A DNA stretch of 64,000 nt from Streptomyces hokutonensis. Its GTDB lineage: Bacteria > Actinomycetota > Actinomycetes > Streptomycetales > Streptomycetaceae. A program made the position numbers and the translations under genes. The DNA is taken from assembly GCF_000376565.1 (NCBI RefSeq), contig NZ_BARG01000090.1, positions 29,927 through 93,926 on the forward strand, read 5' to 3'. The notes beneath the pieces were generated by a model. It did not search any database, was not told the DNA's origin, and saw nothing but the letters and a program-made list of their open reading frames with translations. Positions 22,793 to 30,282 of this stretch are shown piece by piece. Every line of letters starts with the position of its first letter. Within the stretch, counting starts at the first letter, position 1.

Positions 22793-22837
22793 CCCGGGAC
22801 AGCCGCTCTGCTTGCCGGCTTCGTCGACTGTCCCGGG
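22793..22837 (+). terminator. CCCGGGACAG hairpin
   Basis: CCCGGGACAG at 22793-22802 pairs with CTGTCCCGGG at 22828-22837, 7 nt after the stop at 22786. Confidence 0.6.
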
Positions 22838-22877
22838 CCCAACCCATCCCGTACGAGACGAGAGGGAGATCCCAAGT

Positions 22878-23612
22878 ATGGACTCCGTCCTGCGCGCGCA
22901 CGCCGGAAACGGTCAGCGCGCACTCTTCCTGACCACAGCCGTCCTTCCGCTGGCCGGATGGGCTGTGCACGTCGTGACGCTGAACCGGCGCCTGGCTGCC
23001 GAGCGTCATCGCCTGGCGGAGACCGCCCGGCTCCTGGAGCGGGCCCACCGTGATCAGCTCACCGGCCTGCACGCCCGCCCCGGCTACGTCCAACACGCCA
23101 CCGGTGTCCTGAACTGCCACGGTGACGAGTCGCTGCTCGTGTTCCTGGACCTCGTCGACTTCAAGGCCGTCAACGACACCCTCGGGCACGACGTCGGCAA
23201 CACGCTGATCATCGCCGTCGCCGAACGGCTTCAGCAGTGGGTCGGCGACGACGGCATCGCCGCGCGCCTGCACGGTGACGAGCTCGCCGCCGCCCTCACC
23301 TGCCCCGCCGCCGACCGCGCCCAGCGCCTGGAGCAGCTGCACCACCTGCTGCACCAGCCCGTCGACGTCGACGGGCAGGCGGTCGACGTCGCGGTGTCCA
23401 TCGGCGCGTCCAGCCCCAGCGACCTGCACTCGCGTGACTACACGTACGTGCTGCGCGGCGCGGAGGGCGCGATGTACGAGCACAAGCGGGAGGGCACCGG
23501 CCTGTACCGCATCGCTACCCCGAAGCACGCCTGCGAGCCGACCGTCAACGGCAGGCGCCTCGGACGCACGGGCACCACCGCCCACCCCGTCGCCCCCAAG
23601 GACCCGCGATGA
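22878..23612 (+). CDS. GGDEF-domain protein with altered signature
   Basis: 244 aa, AGAGGGAGA before ATG 22878. One membrane helix at about 15-36 is followed by a short coiled linker and a GGDEF domain (about 55-215). The domain shows DQLTGL (59-64), LDLVDFKAVNDTLGHDVGN (90-108) and, at the signature loop, LHGDEL (131-136) instead of GGDEF. D91, the K/N pair and D134-E135 of the catalytic and metal sites remain. There is no RxxD inhibitory site in front. It may make c-di-GMP or another dinucleotide, or be a degenerate binder. The gene overlaps an ASCH-domain gene by ATGA and heads a five-gene coupled cassette. Confidence 0.8.
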   Translation: MDSVLRAHAGNGQRALFLTTAVLPLAGWAVHVVTLNRRLAAERHRLAETARLLERAHRDQLTGLHARPGYVQHATGVLNCHGDESLLVFLDLVDFKAVNDTLGHDVGNTLIIAVAERLQQWVGDDGIAARLHGDELAAALTCPAADRAQRLEQLHHLLHQPVDVDGQAVDVAVSIGASSPSDLHSRDYTYVLRGAEGAMYEHKREGTGLYRIATPKHACEPTVNGRRLGRTGTTAHPVAPKDPR

Positions 23613-24256
23613 CCCTCGCCCCCGTCGCGGACACCGCGCTGCTGGCCCGGCTGTCCCTCGAAGCCGTCCCCACCGGCACCTACTTCCGCACCCGCACCCC
23701 GGCCGGAGCGCTGCCGCTGACCCCCCAGCAGCAGCGCACCAACTACGAGGCGCTCGCCGCGGTCTCCCAACGGCCCCACACCGTGGCGGACCACGACCTC
23801 ACCCCGATCCGGTGCATGACCATCCGGCCGCCCTGGTCGGACCTGATCGCCATCGAGGACGACCAGGTCGCCAAGCGCATCGAGAACAGGGTGTGGTCCA
23901 CCCGGTGGCGCGGCACCCTGCTCATCCACGCCGGATCCGAGGTCGACACCCGCGCCCTGGCCCTGCCCGCCGTACGGCAGACGCTGGACGCCGACTACGA
24001 GCTGGTGCGCGGGGCGGTCGTCGCCATCGCCGACCTCGCCGGCATCCACGCCGACGACGGCGCGTGCACGCCCTGGTCCCAAGAGGGCTGCTTCCACTGG
24101 GAGCTGGCTCGGGTGCAGCGGCTGACCACGCCCGTCCCGGCCCGCGGTACCCAGCGCCTGTGGAAGCCCACGCCGAAGCTGCTGCGGCGGATCGGCGACG
24201 CGAATCCGTACCTGCGCGGCCGGCTCGCCGCCGCGAACGCGGGGGGCGGCGCATGA
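23609..24256 (+). CDS. ASCH-domain (PUA-like) protein
   Basis: 215 aa, starting in the ATGA overlap with the GGDEF gene. Residues about 66-180 match an ASCH fold: CMTIRPPWSDLIA, KRIENRVWSTRWRGTLLIH and EGCFHWELARVQRL. ASCH proteins bind RNA or modified nucleotides; small bacterial ones can hydrolyse N4-acetylcytidine, but the catalytic set is not obvious here. The C-terminus includes LWKPTPKLLRRIGDANPYLR. Coupling with a GGDEF gene upstream and a sigma factor downstream is unusual. Confidence 0.75.
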   Translation: MTLAPVADTALLARLSLEAVPTGTYFRTRTPAGALPLTPQQQRTNYEALAAVSQRPHTVADHDLTPIRCMTIRPPWSDLIAIEDDQVAKRIENRVWSTRWRGTLLIHAGSEVDTRALALPAVRQTLDADYELVRGAVVAIADLAGIHADDGACTPWSQEGCFHWELARVQRLTTPVPARGTQRLWKPTPKLLRRIGDANPYLRGRLAAANAGGGA

Positions 24257-25350
24257 CCGTCATCGACACGACGACGCGGTCGACCTCCCAGGCGGAGGAG
24301 CCGGTGGCCGCCATCGTCGACCGGGCCTGCGGCGGCGACCGCGAGGCGTTCGGCCTCCTGTACGCCCGCTACCGGCCGCAGATCTACACCTACCTGTGGC
24401 GCCGCACCCACGACCGGCCCCTGAGCGAGGACCTGACCGCCGACGTGTTCGTCCGGGCACTGGACCGCATCGACACGTTCACCTGGCGCGGCCGGGACTT
24501 CGGAGCCTGGCTGGCCACGATCGCCCGCAACCTGCTGCTCGATCACTACAAGAGCTCCCGGCACCGGCGGGAGGTCACGACCGGCGACATGTACGACCAG
24601 GACGTGGCCGTCGGCGATGTCGGCGAACAGGTCACCGAGCACATGGTTCGGGCCGAGGTCCTTGCCGAACTCCGTGAAGCCCTCGGTGATCTGACATCCG
24701 ATCAGTGGGAGTGCCTGTGGCTGCGCTACTGGCACGACCTGCCGTTTGACGAGATAGGCCGCCGTATGGACCGCAACGCCCACGCGGTCCAGATCCTCAA
24801 ACAGCGTGCTCTGCGGAAGTTGAGCGCCCCGCACGTCAAGACCGCGCTGTCCAAAGCGGCCTGGCCCGGACGCCCCACGTCGTGCCGTTCTCGAACAGCC
24901 CCACCCGCACCCTCGCAGGCCTCCTCACGTGTCCCGTCGCCGCGACGGCCCGCGCCCTTGGATCATCTGGACTCCGGAAGGACTCGCCCCATGGCGACCG
25001 ACGCCATGCCCGCCACGCTCACCCCGCTCACGGCCGACCAGGCCGTGGCGCTGGTCCTGCTGCGCGACGGTCTCAGCGAACGCAGCATCACCCAGCGCAC
25101 CGGTGTCACCGGCGACACCCTGTACTCGCTGGCCGCCGCCCACCACATCACCGCCCCGCACGGCACCGTGGAAGGCCACCGCTGCCACGAGGCCGCCGGC
25201 ACCGAGTCGTGCGACGGGTGCAGCCTCGCCGACGCTCGTGTCCAGGCCCGCGCACGAGCCCGGCACCGCAAGTCCATCGGCTCCCTGCCCCGCGCCCTGC
25301 AGCGCCAGGCCGCCGGCCGCACCGGACGCAGGAAGGCGGCGGCACGCTGA
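24253..25350 (+). CDS. sigma-70 (ECF-type) factor, open in frame through a second protein
   Basis: From ATG 24253 (ATGA overlap). Region 2 spans about 28-100 (FGLLYARYRPQIYTYLWRR, AWLATIARNLLLDHYKSSR) and region 4 about 138-192 (LTSDQWECLWLRYWHDLPF, FDEIGRRMDRNAHAVQILKQ). A normal ECF sigma factor would end near residue 205. Here no stop occurs. The frame continues through about 40 proline/serine/arginine-rich residues into a second protein that has its own ribosome site and ATG at 24991, for a total of 365 aa. Either it is a true sigma-HTH fusion, or a frameshift or base error has removed the sigma stop. Confidence 0.75.
   Translation: MTVIDTTTRSTSQAEEPVAAIVDRACGGDREAFGLLYARYRPQIYTYLWRRTHDRPLSEDLTADVFVRALDRIDTFTWRGRDFGAWLATIARNLLLDHYKSSRHRREVTTGDMYDQDVAVGDVGEQVTEHMVRAEVLAELREALGDLTSDQWECLWLRYWHDLPFDEIGRRMDRNAHAVQILKQRALRKLSAPHVKTALSKAAWPGRPTSCRSRTAPPAPSQASSRVPSPRRPAPLDHLDSGRTRPMATDAMPATLTPLTADQAVALVLLRDGLSERSITQRTGVTGDTLYSLAAAHHITAPHGTVEGHRCHEAAGTESCDGCSLADARVQARARARHRKSIGSLPRALQRQAAGRTGRRKAAAR
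24991..25350 (+). CDS. HTH/cysteine protein with internal start in the sigma frame
   Basis: 119 aa from ATG 24991, GGAAGGA 9 nt upstream, in the same frame as the sigma gene. HTH-like helices (LTADQAVALVLLRDGLSERS, TQRTGVTGDTLYSLAAAHH) are followed by HRCHEAAGTESCDGCS, a possible metal site, and a basic end. It could be made separately as well as fused to the sigma factor. Its TGA overlaps the next ATG (TGATG at 25348). Confidence 0.6.
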   Translation: MATDAMPATLTPLTADQAVALVLLRDGLSERSITQRTGVTGDTLYSLAAAHHITAPHGTVEGHRCHEAAGTESCDGCSLADARVQARARARHRKSIGSLPRALQRQAAGRTGRRKAAAR

Positions 25351-26111
25351 TGGAACCCCTTGTGTACGTGCTCACCGGCTACCTGGACCGTGTTCCGGTC
25401 CCCGGTACCGGCATTGGTACCGCCGCCTGGCGGCTGACCTCCTCCCCCGACGGCTGCACGGAGGAACAGGAAGCGGTCATCCCCTGCGTCACCAGCAACC
25501 CGGACCTCGCGCACACGCTGCTGACCGAGTGCCAGACCGGCGACCTGCTGCGCGTCACCGGCCACCTCACCCTCCCCGACACCGCCGACGGTCACATCCG
25601 GCTGGACGCCGACGAGCTCGAAGTCCTGTCCCAGACGGAACTGGAACTGGAGGAACTCCTGCGGGAAGAGGGCGAGGACGATGACGCCCCGGAGACCGAA
25701 GAGCCCGACGAGAGGGCCCGGGCGATCCAGGCGCTGGGCGAAGCCCTGTACGAACTCACGCGCAACGCGCCCGGGCGGACCATCGGCATCCAGATCAGTC
25801 CCAACGGCTTCCTCAGCTCAGCCCCGGAGCACGCGTACATCCTCGACATCAGCCCGGCTCTGGCCCACCAACTCGCCGACCATGTCGACGCCCTGATCTG
25901 CTACCTGCGCAGCCAGCGACCCGAGGGCACCGTCGTGGACCGACAGACCATCGCGGAGCTGACCGACCTGTTCGACGGCCTGGACCTGATCGAACTCACC
26001 CAGGCCGTCCTCGATGCCACCCGGCCGGAGGACCGCCTCGCGGTCACCCGAGCCCTGGACGACATGTTCGGCGACATCCCCGTCACCGGCATCGACGACA
26101 GCGACCAGTAG
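25350..26111 (+). CDS. OB-fold-like N-terminus plus helical acidic C-terminus
   Basis: 253 aa. Residues 1-100 look like a beta-barrel (LVYVLTGYLDRVPVPGTGIG, GDLLRVTGHLTLP, GHIRLDADELEVLS) such as the OB-fold of single-strand DNA-binding proteins. They are followed by a strongly acidic coil (LELEELLREEGEDDDAPETE) and a 120-residue helical domain. The acidic tail placement recalls SSB-type proteins, but I cannot assign it to a family. It closes the GGDEF-ASCH-sigma-HTH unit and is followed by a terminator, then by the sliding clamp gene. Confidence 0.65.
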   Translation: MEPLVYVLTGYLDRVPVPGTGIGTAAWRLTSSPDGCTEEQEAVIPCVTSNPDLAHTLLTECQTGDLLRVTGHLTLPDTADGHIRLDADELEVLSQTELELEELLREEGEDDDAPETEEPDERARAIQALGEALYELTRNAPGRTIGIQISPNGFLSSAPEHAYILDISPALAHQLADHVDALICYLRSQRPEGTVVDRQTIAELTDLFDGLDLIELTQAVLDATRPEDRLAVTRALDDMFGDIPVTGIDDSDQ

Positions 26112-26142
26112 ACCGCCCTCACGCGGCCCATCAGCATTCACC

Positions 26143-26190
26143 GGCCCGGGTGGGCCGCCTCCACCTCGAGGCGGCCCACCCGGGCCCTTT
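26143..26190 (+). terminator. 18-bp-stem terminator with TTT
   Basis: GGCCCGGGTGGGCCGCCT at 26143-26160 pairs exactly with its complement at 26169-26186, then CTTT. It separates the preceding cassette from dnaN. Confidence 0.85.
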
Positions 26191-26219
26191 CACCTCCGCA
26201 GCCGAGACCGAAGGCCCTG

Positions 26220-27362
26220 ATGAAACTCACCATCGACACCGACAAGCTCGCCGACGCCACCCAGTGGGCGCTGCGCGCCGTCCCCGGCAACCCGCCCACG
26301 CCGGTCATGGCCGGCATGCGGCTCGAAGCCGCCGCCGACAACACCCTGACCCTGGCCGGGTACGACTACTACCGCTCCGCCCGCGCCCGCGAGGACTGCG
26401 AGGTGTCCGAGCCCGGCACGCTCCTGGTCCCCGGCCGCGTCTTCACCGACATCGTCAAGGCCTTCCCCAAGGGCAAGCCCACCACGCTGGCCCTGGACGG
26501 CACCGACCTCGCCCTGTCCTGCGGCAGCGCGCACATCCTGCTGCCGACCCTGCCGCTGAACGACTACCCGACCCTGCCGACGATCTCCGCCACGAGCGGC
26601 ACGGTCGACGGCGCGCTCCTGGCCGCCGCCGGCGCTCGGGTCGCCGCGGCTGCCAGTACCGACGAAACCCTCGCGAACCTGACCGGCGTCCAGGTCAGCC
26701 TCAGCGACACCACGCTCACGCTGTCCGCGACCGACCGGTACGCGTTCCACGTTGCCGACCTGCCGTGGACCCCCAACCCGGACCCCAAGGGCAAGGGCAA
26801 GAACAAGCCCCGCGTCGCGGGCAACACGCTCGTACCGGCCGACGCCGTGCGCGACGCAGCCCGCATCCTCGCCGACGCCGACACGGCGGAACTCACCATC
26901 ACCGACGGCCAGTTCGCCATCAGCGTCCCCGGCCGGTGGGCCACCAGCAGCCTCATCGAAGGCGAACTCCCCAAGTACGCCGCCCTGTTCCCCACCGAGT
27001 TCGAGGCCGTCGCCACCACCGGCACCGAGGACCTGATCGACGCCATCAAGCACATCCAGCCGCTGCTGGGCAAAGCCGACCCGATGCTCCTCGAAGTCGC
27101 CGACGGGCAGATCACCGTGCGCGCCGGAACCGACGACAAGGGCCGCGGCCGCGACCAGGTCCACGCCGACCTCGAAGGCGACCCGTTGACCATCGCCTTC
27201 AACCCCGGGCTTCTGCTCAGGACCCTCCAGCAGATCGACGCGCCCTTCACCCAGTTCAGCTTCACCACCCCGACCAAGCCCGTCCTGCTGCACGCCCCCG
27301 AGCAGGCCGACACGTTCCGGGGCCTGCTCATGCCGATCCGCCTCACCAGCATCAGCGGCTGA
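26220..27362 (+). CDS. dnaN: DNA polymerase III beta sliding clamp homologue
   Basis: 380 aa, the full length of a DnaN. It starts MKLTIDTDKLADATQWALRA and shows the three repeated clamp domains (about 1-115, 125-245 and 250-380). Domain markers include VPGRVFTDIVKAFPKG, LPTLPLNDYPTLPT, LSATDRYAFHVADLPW, IEGELPKYAALFP and the closing LLMPIRLTS, equivalent to the MPMRL end of chromosomal clamps. Clamps tether polymerases to DNA; a plasmid-borne copy could favour replication of the element or replace the host clamp. An insertion PNPDPKGKGKNKPR follows domain-2 strand LPW. It stands alone after a terminator. Compared with host DnaN the sequence is diverged but keeps the fold pattern. Confidence 0.88.
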   Translation: MKLTIDTDKLADATQWALRAVPGNPPTPVMAGMRLEAAADNTLTLAGYDYYRSARAREDCEVSEPGTLLVPGRVFTDIVKAFPKGKPTTLALDGTDLALSCGSAHILLPTLPLNDYPTLPTISATSGTVDGALLAAAGARVAAAASTDETLANLTGVQVSLSDTTLTLSATDRYAFHVADLPWTPNPDPKGKGKNKPRVAGNTLVPADAVRDAARILADADTAELTITDGQFAISVPGRWATSSLIEGELPKYAALFPTEFEAVATTGTEDLIDAIKHIQPLLGKADPMLLEVADGQITVRAGTDDKGRGRDQVHADLEGDPLTIAFNPGLLLRTLQQIDAPFTQFSFTTPTKPVLLHAPEQADTFRGLLMPIRLTSISG

Positions 27363-27486
27363 ACCACTCCGCCCGGACCACGGGCGCCAACCTGCCTGTG
27401 GGGCGGCCGTCGACACCGCTCCGGCCGCCCCGCAGCACCACCTGTCCCGGCACATCAGAACCCACATCTCAGAGACAAGGAATCGC

Positions 27487-27912
27487 ATGACTGCCCGCGC
27501 ATTCTGGAAGACCGTCCACCGCCTCACCGCCCTCGGCACCGACGGATACGCACGCGACCGGCAGGCCGCCCGCCGTCCGAAGGTCGTTGTGCTGTGCGGA
27601 TCCACCAGGTACTGGGAGAAGTTCCAAGAGGCCAACCTGTACGAGACCGCGGCCGGCCGGATCGTCCTCGCGCCCGGCTGCAACCTCAAGGAGCCCCACC
27701 CCCTGTGGGCCGACCCCGTCCAGGCCGACCGCCTCAAGAAGGTCCTGGACGACCTGCACCTGCGGAAGATCGACCTCGCCGACGAGGTCCTCGTGGTCAA
27801 CCCCGGCGGCTACATCGGCGACAGCACCCGCCGCGAGATCGGCTACGCCCTCAGCCACGGCAAGCCCATCCGCTACACCCACCCCGTGGACGACGAGGAC
27901 GACCGTGGCTGA
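27487..27912 (+). CDS. nucleoside 2-deoxyribosyltransferase-like protein
   Basis: 141 aa, AAGGAA before ATG 27487. VVVLCGSTRYWEKFQEAN (residues 33-50) and NPGGYIGDSTRREIGYALSH (105-124) match the Rossmann-like fold of the nucleoside deoxyribosyltransferase/DUF4406-type group, with E117 in the catalytic-glutamate position. Members cleave or transfer the N-glycosidic bond of nucleotides, and phage and plasmid copies may alter nucleotide pools. It overlaps the DUF5131 gene by 8 nt. Confidence 0.75.
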   Translation: MTARAFWKTVHRLTALGTDGYARDRQAARRPKVVVLCGSTRYWEKFQEANLYETAAGRIVLAPGCNLKEPHPLWADPVQADRLKKVLDDLHLRKIDLADEVLVVNPGGYIGDSTRREIGYALSHGKPIRYTHPVDDEDDRG

Positions 27913-28927
27913 GAACACGTCGATCGAATGGACGCGGTCCGAGGACGGGACGCCGGGATCCACCTGGAACCCGGTCACCGGCTGCACGAAGATCTCCGAT
28001 GGCTGCACGAACTGCTACGCGGAAACCTTCGCCGAACGGTGGCGCGGCACCGCCGGCCACCACTTCGAGAACGGCTTCGACATCACGCTCCGGCCGGACC
28101 GGCTGAGGCTGCCGATGACGTGGCGCACCCCGCGCCGCGTCTTCCTCAACAGCATGTCCGACCTGTTCCACACCGACATCCCCGACCACTACATCGCCCA
28201 GGTGTTCGCCGTCATGGCCCTCACCCCGCAGCACACGTACCAGGTCCTCACCAAGCGGCACGGCCGTATGAAGTCGCTGCTGTCCCGTCCGGCGTTCTGG
28301 CATCTCGTGGCGGAGCAGGGCCGGGAGCACTTCACCGGCTGTCAGGAGGACTGGCTCGCCGTCGGCGCCATGCTGGGCGGACAGCCGCTGCCCAACCTGT
28401 GGTTGGGCGTCTCGGTCGAAGACCAGACATGGGCCGACATCCGGATCCCCGCCCTGCTGGAGACCCCGGCCGCCGTGCGGTTCCTCTCCTGCGAACCGCT
28501 GCTGGGGCCCGTCGACCTCAAACAGGCGGTCATCACCATGGGCAGCGAGCGCGGTCACGGTCTCACCACCTCCTTCGTCCACGCCAGCGGATGCTGCGAG
28601 AGGGGTCTCCACGGCATCGACTGGGTGATCGCAGGAGGAGAGAGTGGACCCCGGGCACGCCCCATGCACCCGCAGTGGGCCCGCCACCTGCGTGATCAGT
28701 GCGAAATGGCCGGGGTGCCGTTCTTCTTCAAACAGTGGGGGCAGCACGCACCCGAGGACCACGGACACGACCGCGGCCGTGTCGCCCTCATCGACGCCCA
28801 GGGCCGGACATGGACGGAGGGGGAAGCACCCGCCCAGCAGGACACGCTCCGCATGCGCCGCGTGGGCAAGACGCAGGCAGGACGCCTCCTGGACGGCCGG
28901 CACCACGACGCCTTCCCCGCCCGGTGA
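27905..28927 (+). CDS. DUF5131 (phage Gp37/Gp68) family protein
   Basis: 340 aa from GTG 27905. The three-cysteine motif C27-x6-C34-x2-C37 (GCTKISDGCTNCYAE) is followed by VFLNSMSDLFHTDIPD, YQVLTKRHGRMKSLLS, LPNLWLGVSVEDQ, RFLSCEPLLGPVDL and GGESGPRARPMHPQWA, all typical of the Gp37/Gp68 family. The cysteine cluster and TIM-barrel-like strands suggest an iron-sulfur radical-type enzyme, but no reaction is established. Members are sometimes found in phage-defence contexts with a three-Cys-motif partner; no such partner is visible here. The gene is coupled to the deoxyribosyltransferase upstream and a small gene downstream. Confidence 0.88.
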   Translation: MAENTSIEWTRSEDGTPGSTWNPVTGCTKISDGCTNCYAETFAERWRGTAGHHFENGFDITLRPDRLRLPMTWRTPRRVFLNSMSDLFHTDIPDHYIAQVFAVMALTPQHTYQVLTKRHGRMKSLLSRPAFWHLVAEQGREHFTGCQEDWLAVGAMLGGQPLPNLWLGVSVEDQTWADIRIPALLETPAAVRFLSCEPLLGPVDLKQAVITMGSERGHGLTTSFVHASGCCERGLHGIDWVIAGGESGPRARPMHPQWARHLRDQCEMAGVPFFFKQWGQHAPEDHGHDRGRVALIDAQGRTWTEGEAPAQQDTLRMRRVGKTQAGRLLDGRHHDAFPAR

Positions 28928-29172
28928 GCGGGATGACCGGCCGGACGTACATCGAGCGCGGCCAGCCCGTCACCGTGCTCACCGCGTATTGCGCCCGCCG
29001 CGCACCCGACGTCACCGGCGGCTGGCTGCTTTTCCAGTGGCCCGGCCGTCGACCCTCCGCCGGGCCACGCAACGTGGCGATCCGCCGCACCGACGGATCG
29101 ATCGTCGTCCGGCCCTTCCGAGGCCTCACCCGCAACGCTCCGACCGACAGCCCCCACCCGAGGAACCCATGA
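28924..29172 (+). CDS. small conserved actinobacterial protein
   Basis: 82 aa from GTG 28924 in a GTGA overlap with the DUF5131 gene. It reads MSGMTGRTYIERGQPVTVLT, then GPRNVAIRRTDGSIVVRPFR. The 'IERG.PV.VL ... RNV.I...DG..VVRPFRG' pattern is a short beta-rich protein common in Streptomyces, function unknown. It is coupled to 29169 by ATGA. Confidence 0.65.
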   Translation: MSGMTGRTYIERGQPVTVLTAYCARRAPDVTGGWLLFQWPGRRPSAGPRNVAIRRTDGSIVVRPFRGLTRNAPTDSPHPRNP

Positions 29173-29618
29173 CCATCCCTCACCCGAGCCCCTACTGCGC
29201 GGCCTCCAACGCGGCCGACGCCCTGCTCGCCGCGCACCCCGACCTCCCCGCCCTGTCGGTGGACGTCGCCCACGTACGCGGCCTCGGACCGGCCGCCCTG
29301 ATCCAGGTCGCGGGCAGGCCCGCCCTCAAGGCCTGGGCGCAGGCCCTGAACACGACCGCCCACATCACCGGCGCGAGCGCTTACGGCACCACCGAGCCCC
29401 ACGAGGCCGGCATGCCGCAGTGGCTGTGGTGGCGGATGACCTACATCGACACGGCCGTCGGCCGGATGCCCATCCGGCTGTGGACGCTCGACACCACCGA
29501 CCAGCCCCGCGCCCTGGCCGCCTTCCTCGCCACCACCGTCCACGCCCCGCCCGCTCCTTCCGGCGACCGGACCCGGACCCCGAACCACCCCAACACGCTT
29601 GAGGAGAACAGCCGATGA
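29169..29618 (+). CDS. hypothetical protein in the DUF5131 coupled string
   Basis: 149 aa, ATGA overlap at both ends. Contains SVDVAHVRGLGPAALIQVAG, LKAWAQALNTTAHITGASAY and a proline-rich tail. The middle resembles a segment of the larger protein at 30283 (ILRVDEHDTAAIAAWAHALG), so the two may be distant paralogues. Function unknown. Confidence 0.6.
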   Translation: MTIPHPSPYCAASNAADALLAAHPDLPALSVDVAHVRGLGPAALIQVAGRPALKAWAQALNTTAHITGASAYGTTEPHEAGMPQWLWWRMTYIDTAVGRMPIRLWTLDTTDQPRALAAFLATTVHAPPAPSGDRTRTPNHPNTLEENSR

Positions 29619-30181
29619 CCCCGCCCGCCGCCGACCAGACCGTCGTACCGGACTGGCTTGCCGCTGCCGAAGCCGCCCACCAGGAGCAGCAGATCGGCAC
29701 CGTCGCGCAACTCCTGCATCGCGCCCAGCGCTACGCCGATCTGATCAACGCCCGCCTCGCCGACCTCGGCATCGAGCCGATCGAGGCCGCAGGCGTTGAC
29801 GACCGCGGCACCCTGCGGCCCGCCCGGCTGACCCAGCCCGAGGTGGAGCCGTACGCCTACTACGAGGTGCGCGCGGCCTGGAGCGAGGACGACAAGCAGG
29901 TTGAACTCCACACCGCCGACTGGGAGGACCATGACCCCACGTTCGGACGCGTCCGTCTGCTGCACTCGCTCGCCGACGTCGCCGCCGCCCGCCGCGAGAC
30001 CCCGACCTTCCCCGCCCCGCGCCGCGACTACCTCCGTGAGGCGATCCGCGCGATCGACGGCCTCGACGCCGACCGCCTCAACAACGCACAGGTCGAAGAG
30101 ATCGCGAACGCCGTCCACGGCAACACCGCGGCCCTGCTGCACCTCGCCGACACCATCGCCCGCACACGCACGACCGTCTGA
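29615..30181 (+). CDS. hypothetical helical protein
   Basis: 188 aa, starting in the ATGA overlap. Helices AQLLHRAQRYADLINARLAD and LREAIRAIDGLDADRLNNAQ flank a short beta region (YEVRAAWSEDDKQVELHTAD). Last gene of the string that begins with the deoxyribosyltransferase; a terminator follows. Confidence 0.6.
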   Translation: MTPPAADQTVVPDWLAAAEAAHQEQQIGTVAQLLHRAQRYADLINARLADLGIEPIEAAGVDDRGTLRPARLTQPEVEPYAYYEVRAAWSEDDKQVELHTADWEDHDPTFGRVRLLHSLADVAAARRETPTFPAPRRDYLREAIRAIDGLDADRLNNAQVEEIANAVHGNTAALLHLADTIARTRTTV

Positions 30182-30215
30182 GCACGCATCACCGACACCA
30201 CTGGCCACACCACCC

Positions 30216-30258
30216 GGAGCGCCGTGCCCGCCATCCTGCGGGCGCGGCGCTCCCCCTC
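30216..30258 (+). terminator. hairpin terminator
   Basis: GGAGCGCCG and GCCCGC pair with GCGGGC and CGGCGCTCC (30216-30253), followed by CCCTCTTTC. Confidence 0.75.
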
Positions 30259-30282
30259 TTTCATCTCTTCAAGGAGCCCCGG

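Noticed and set aside
22878..23612. GGDEF protein as a CRISPR-linked or mCpol polymerase
   Set aside because: No CRISPR repeats, Cas genes or CARF protein anywhere in the window; a plain GGDEF variant is simpler.
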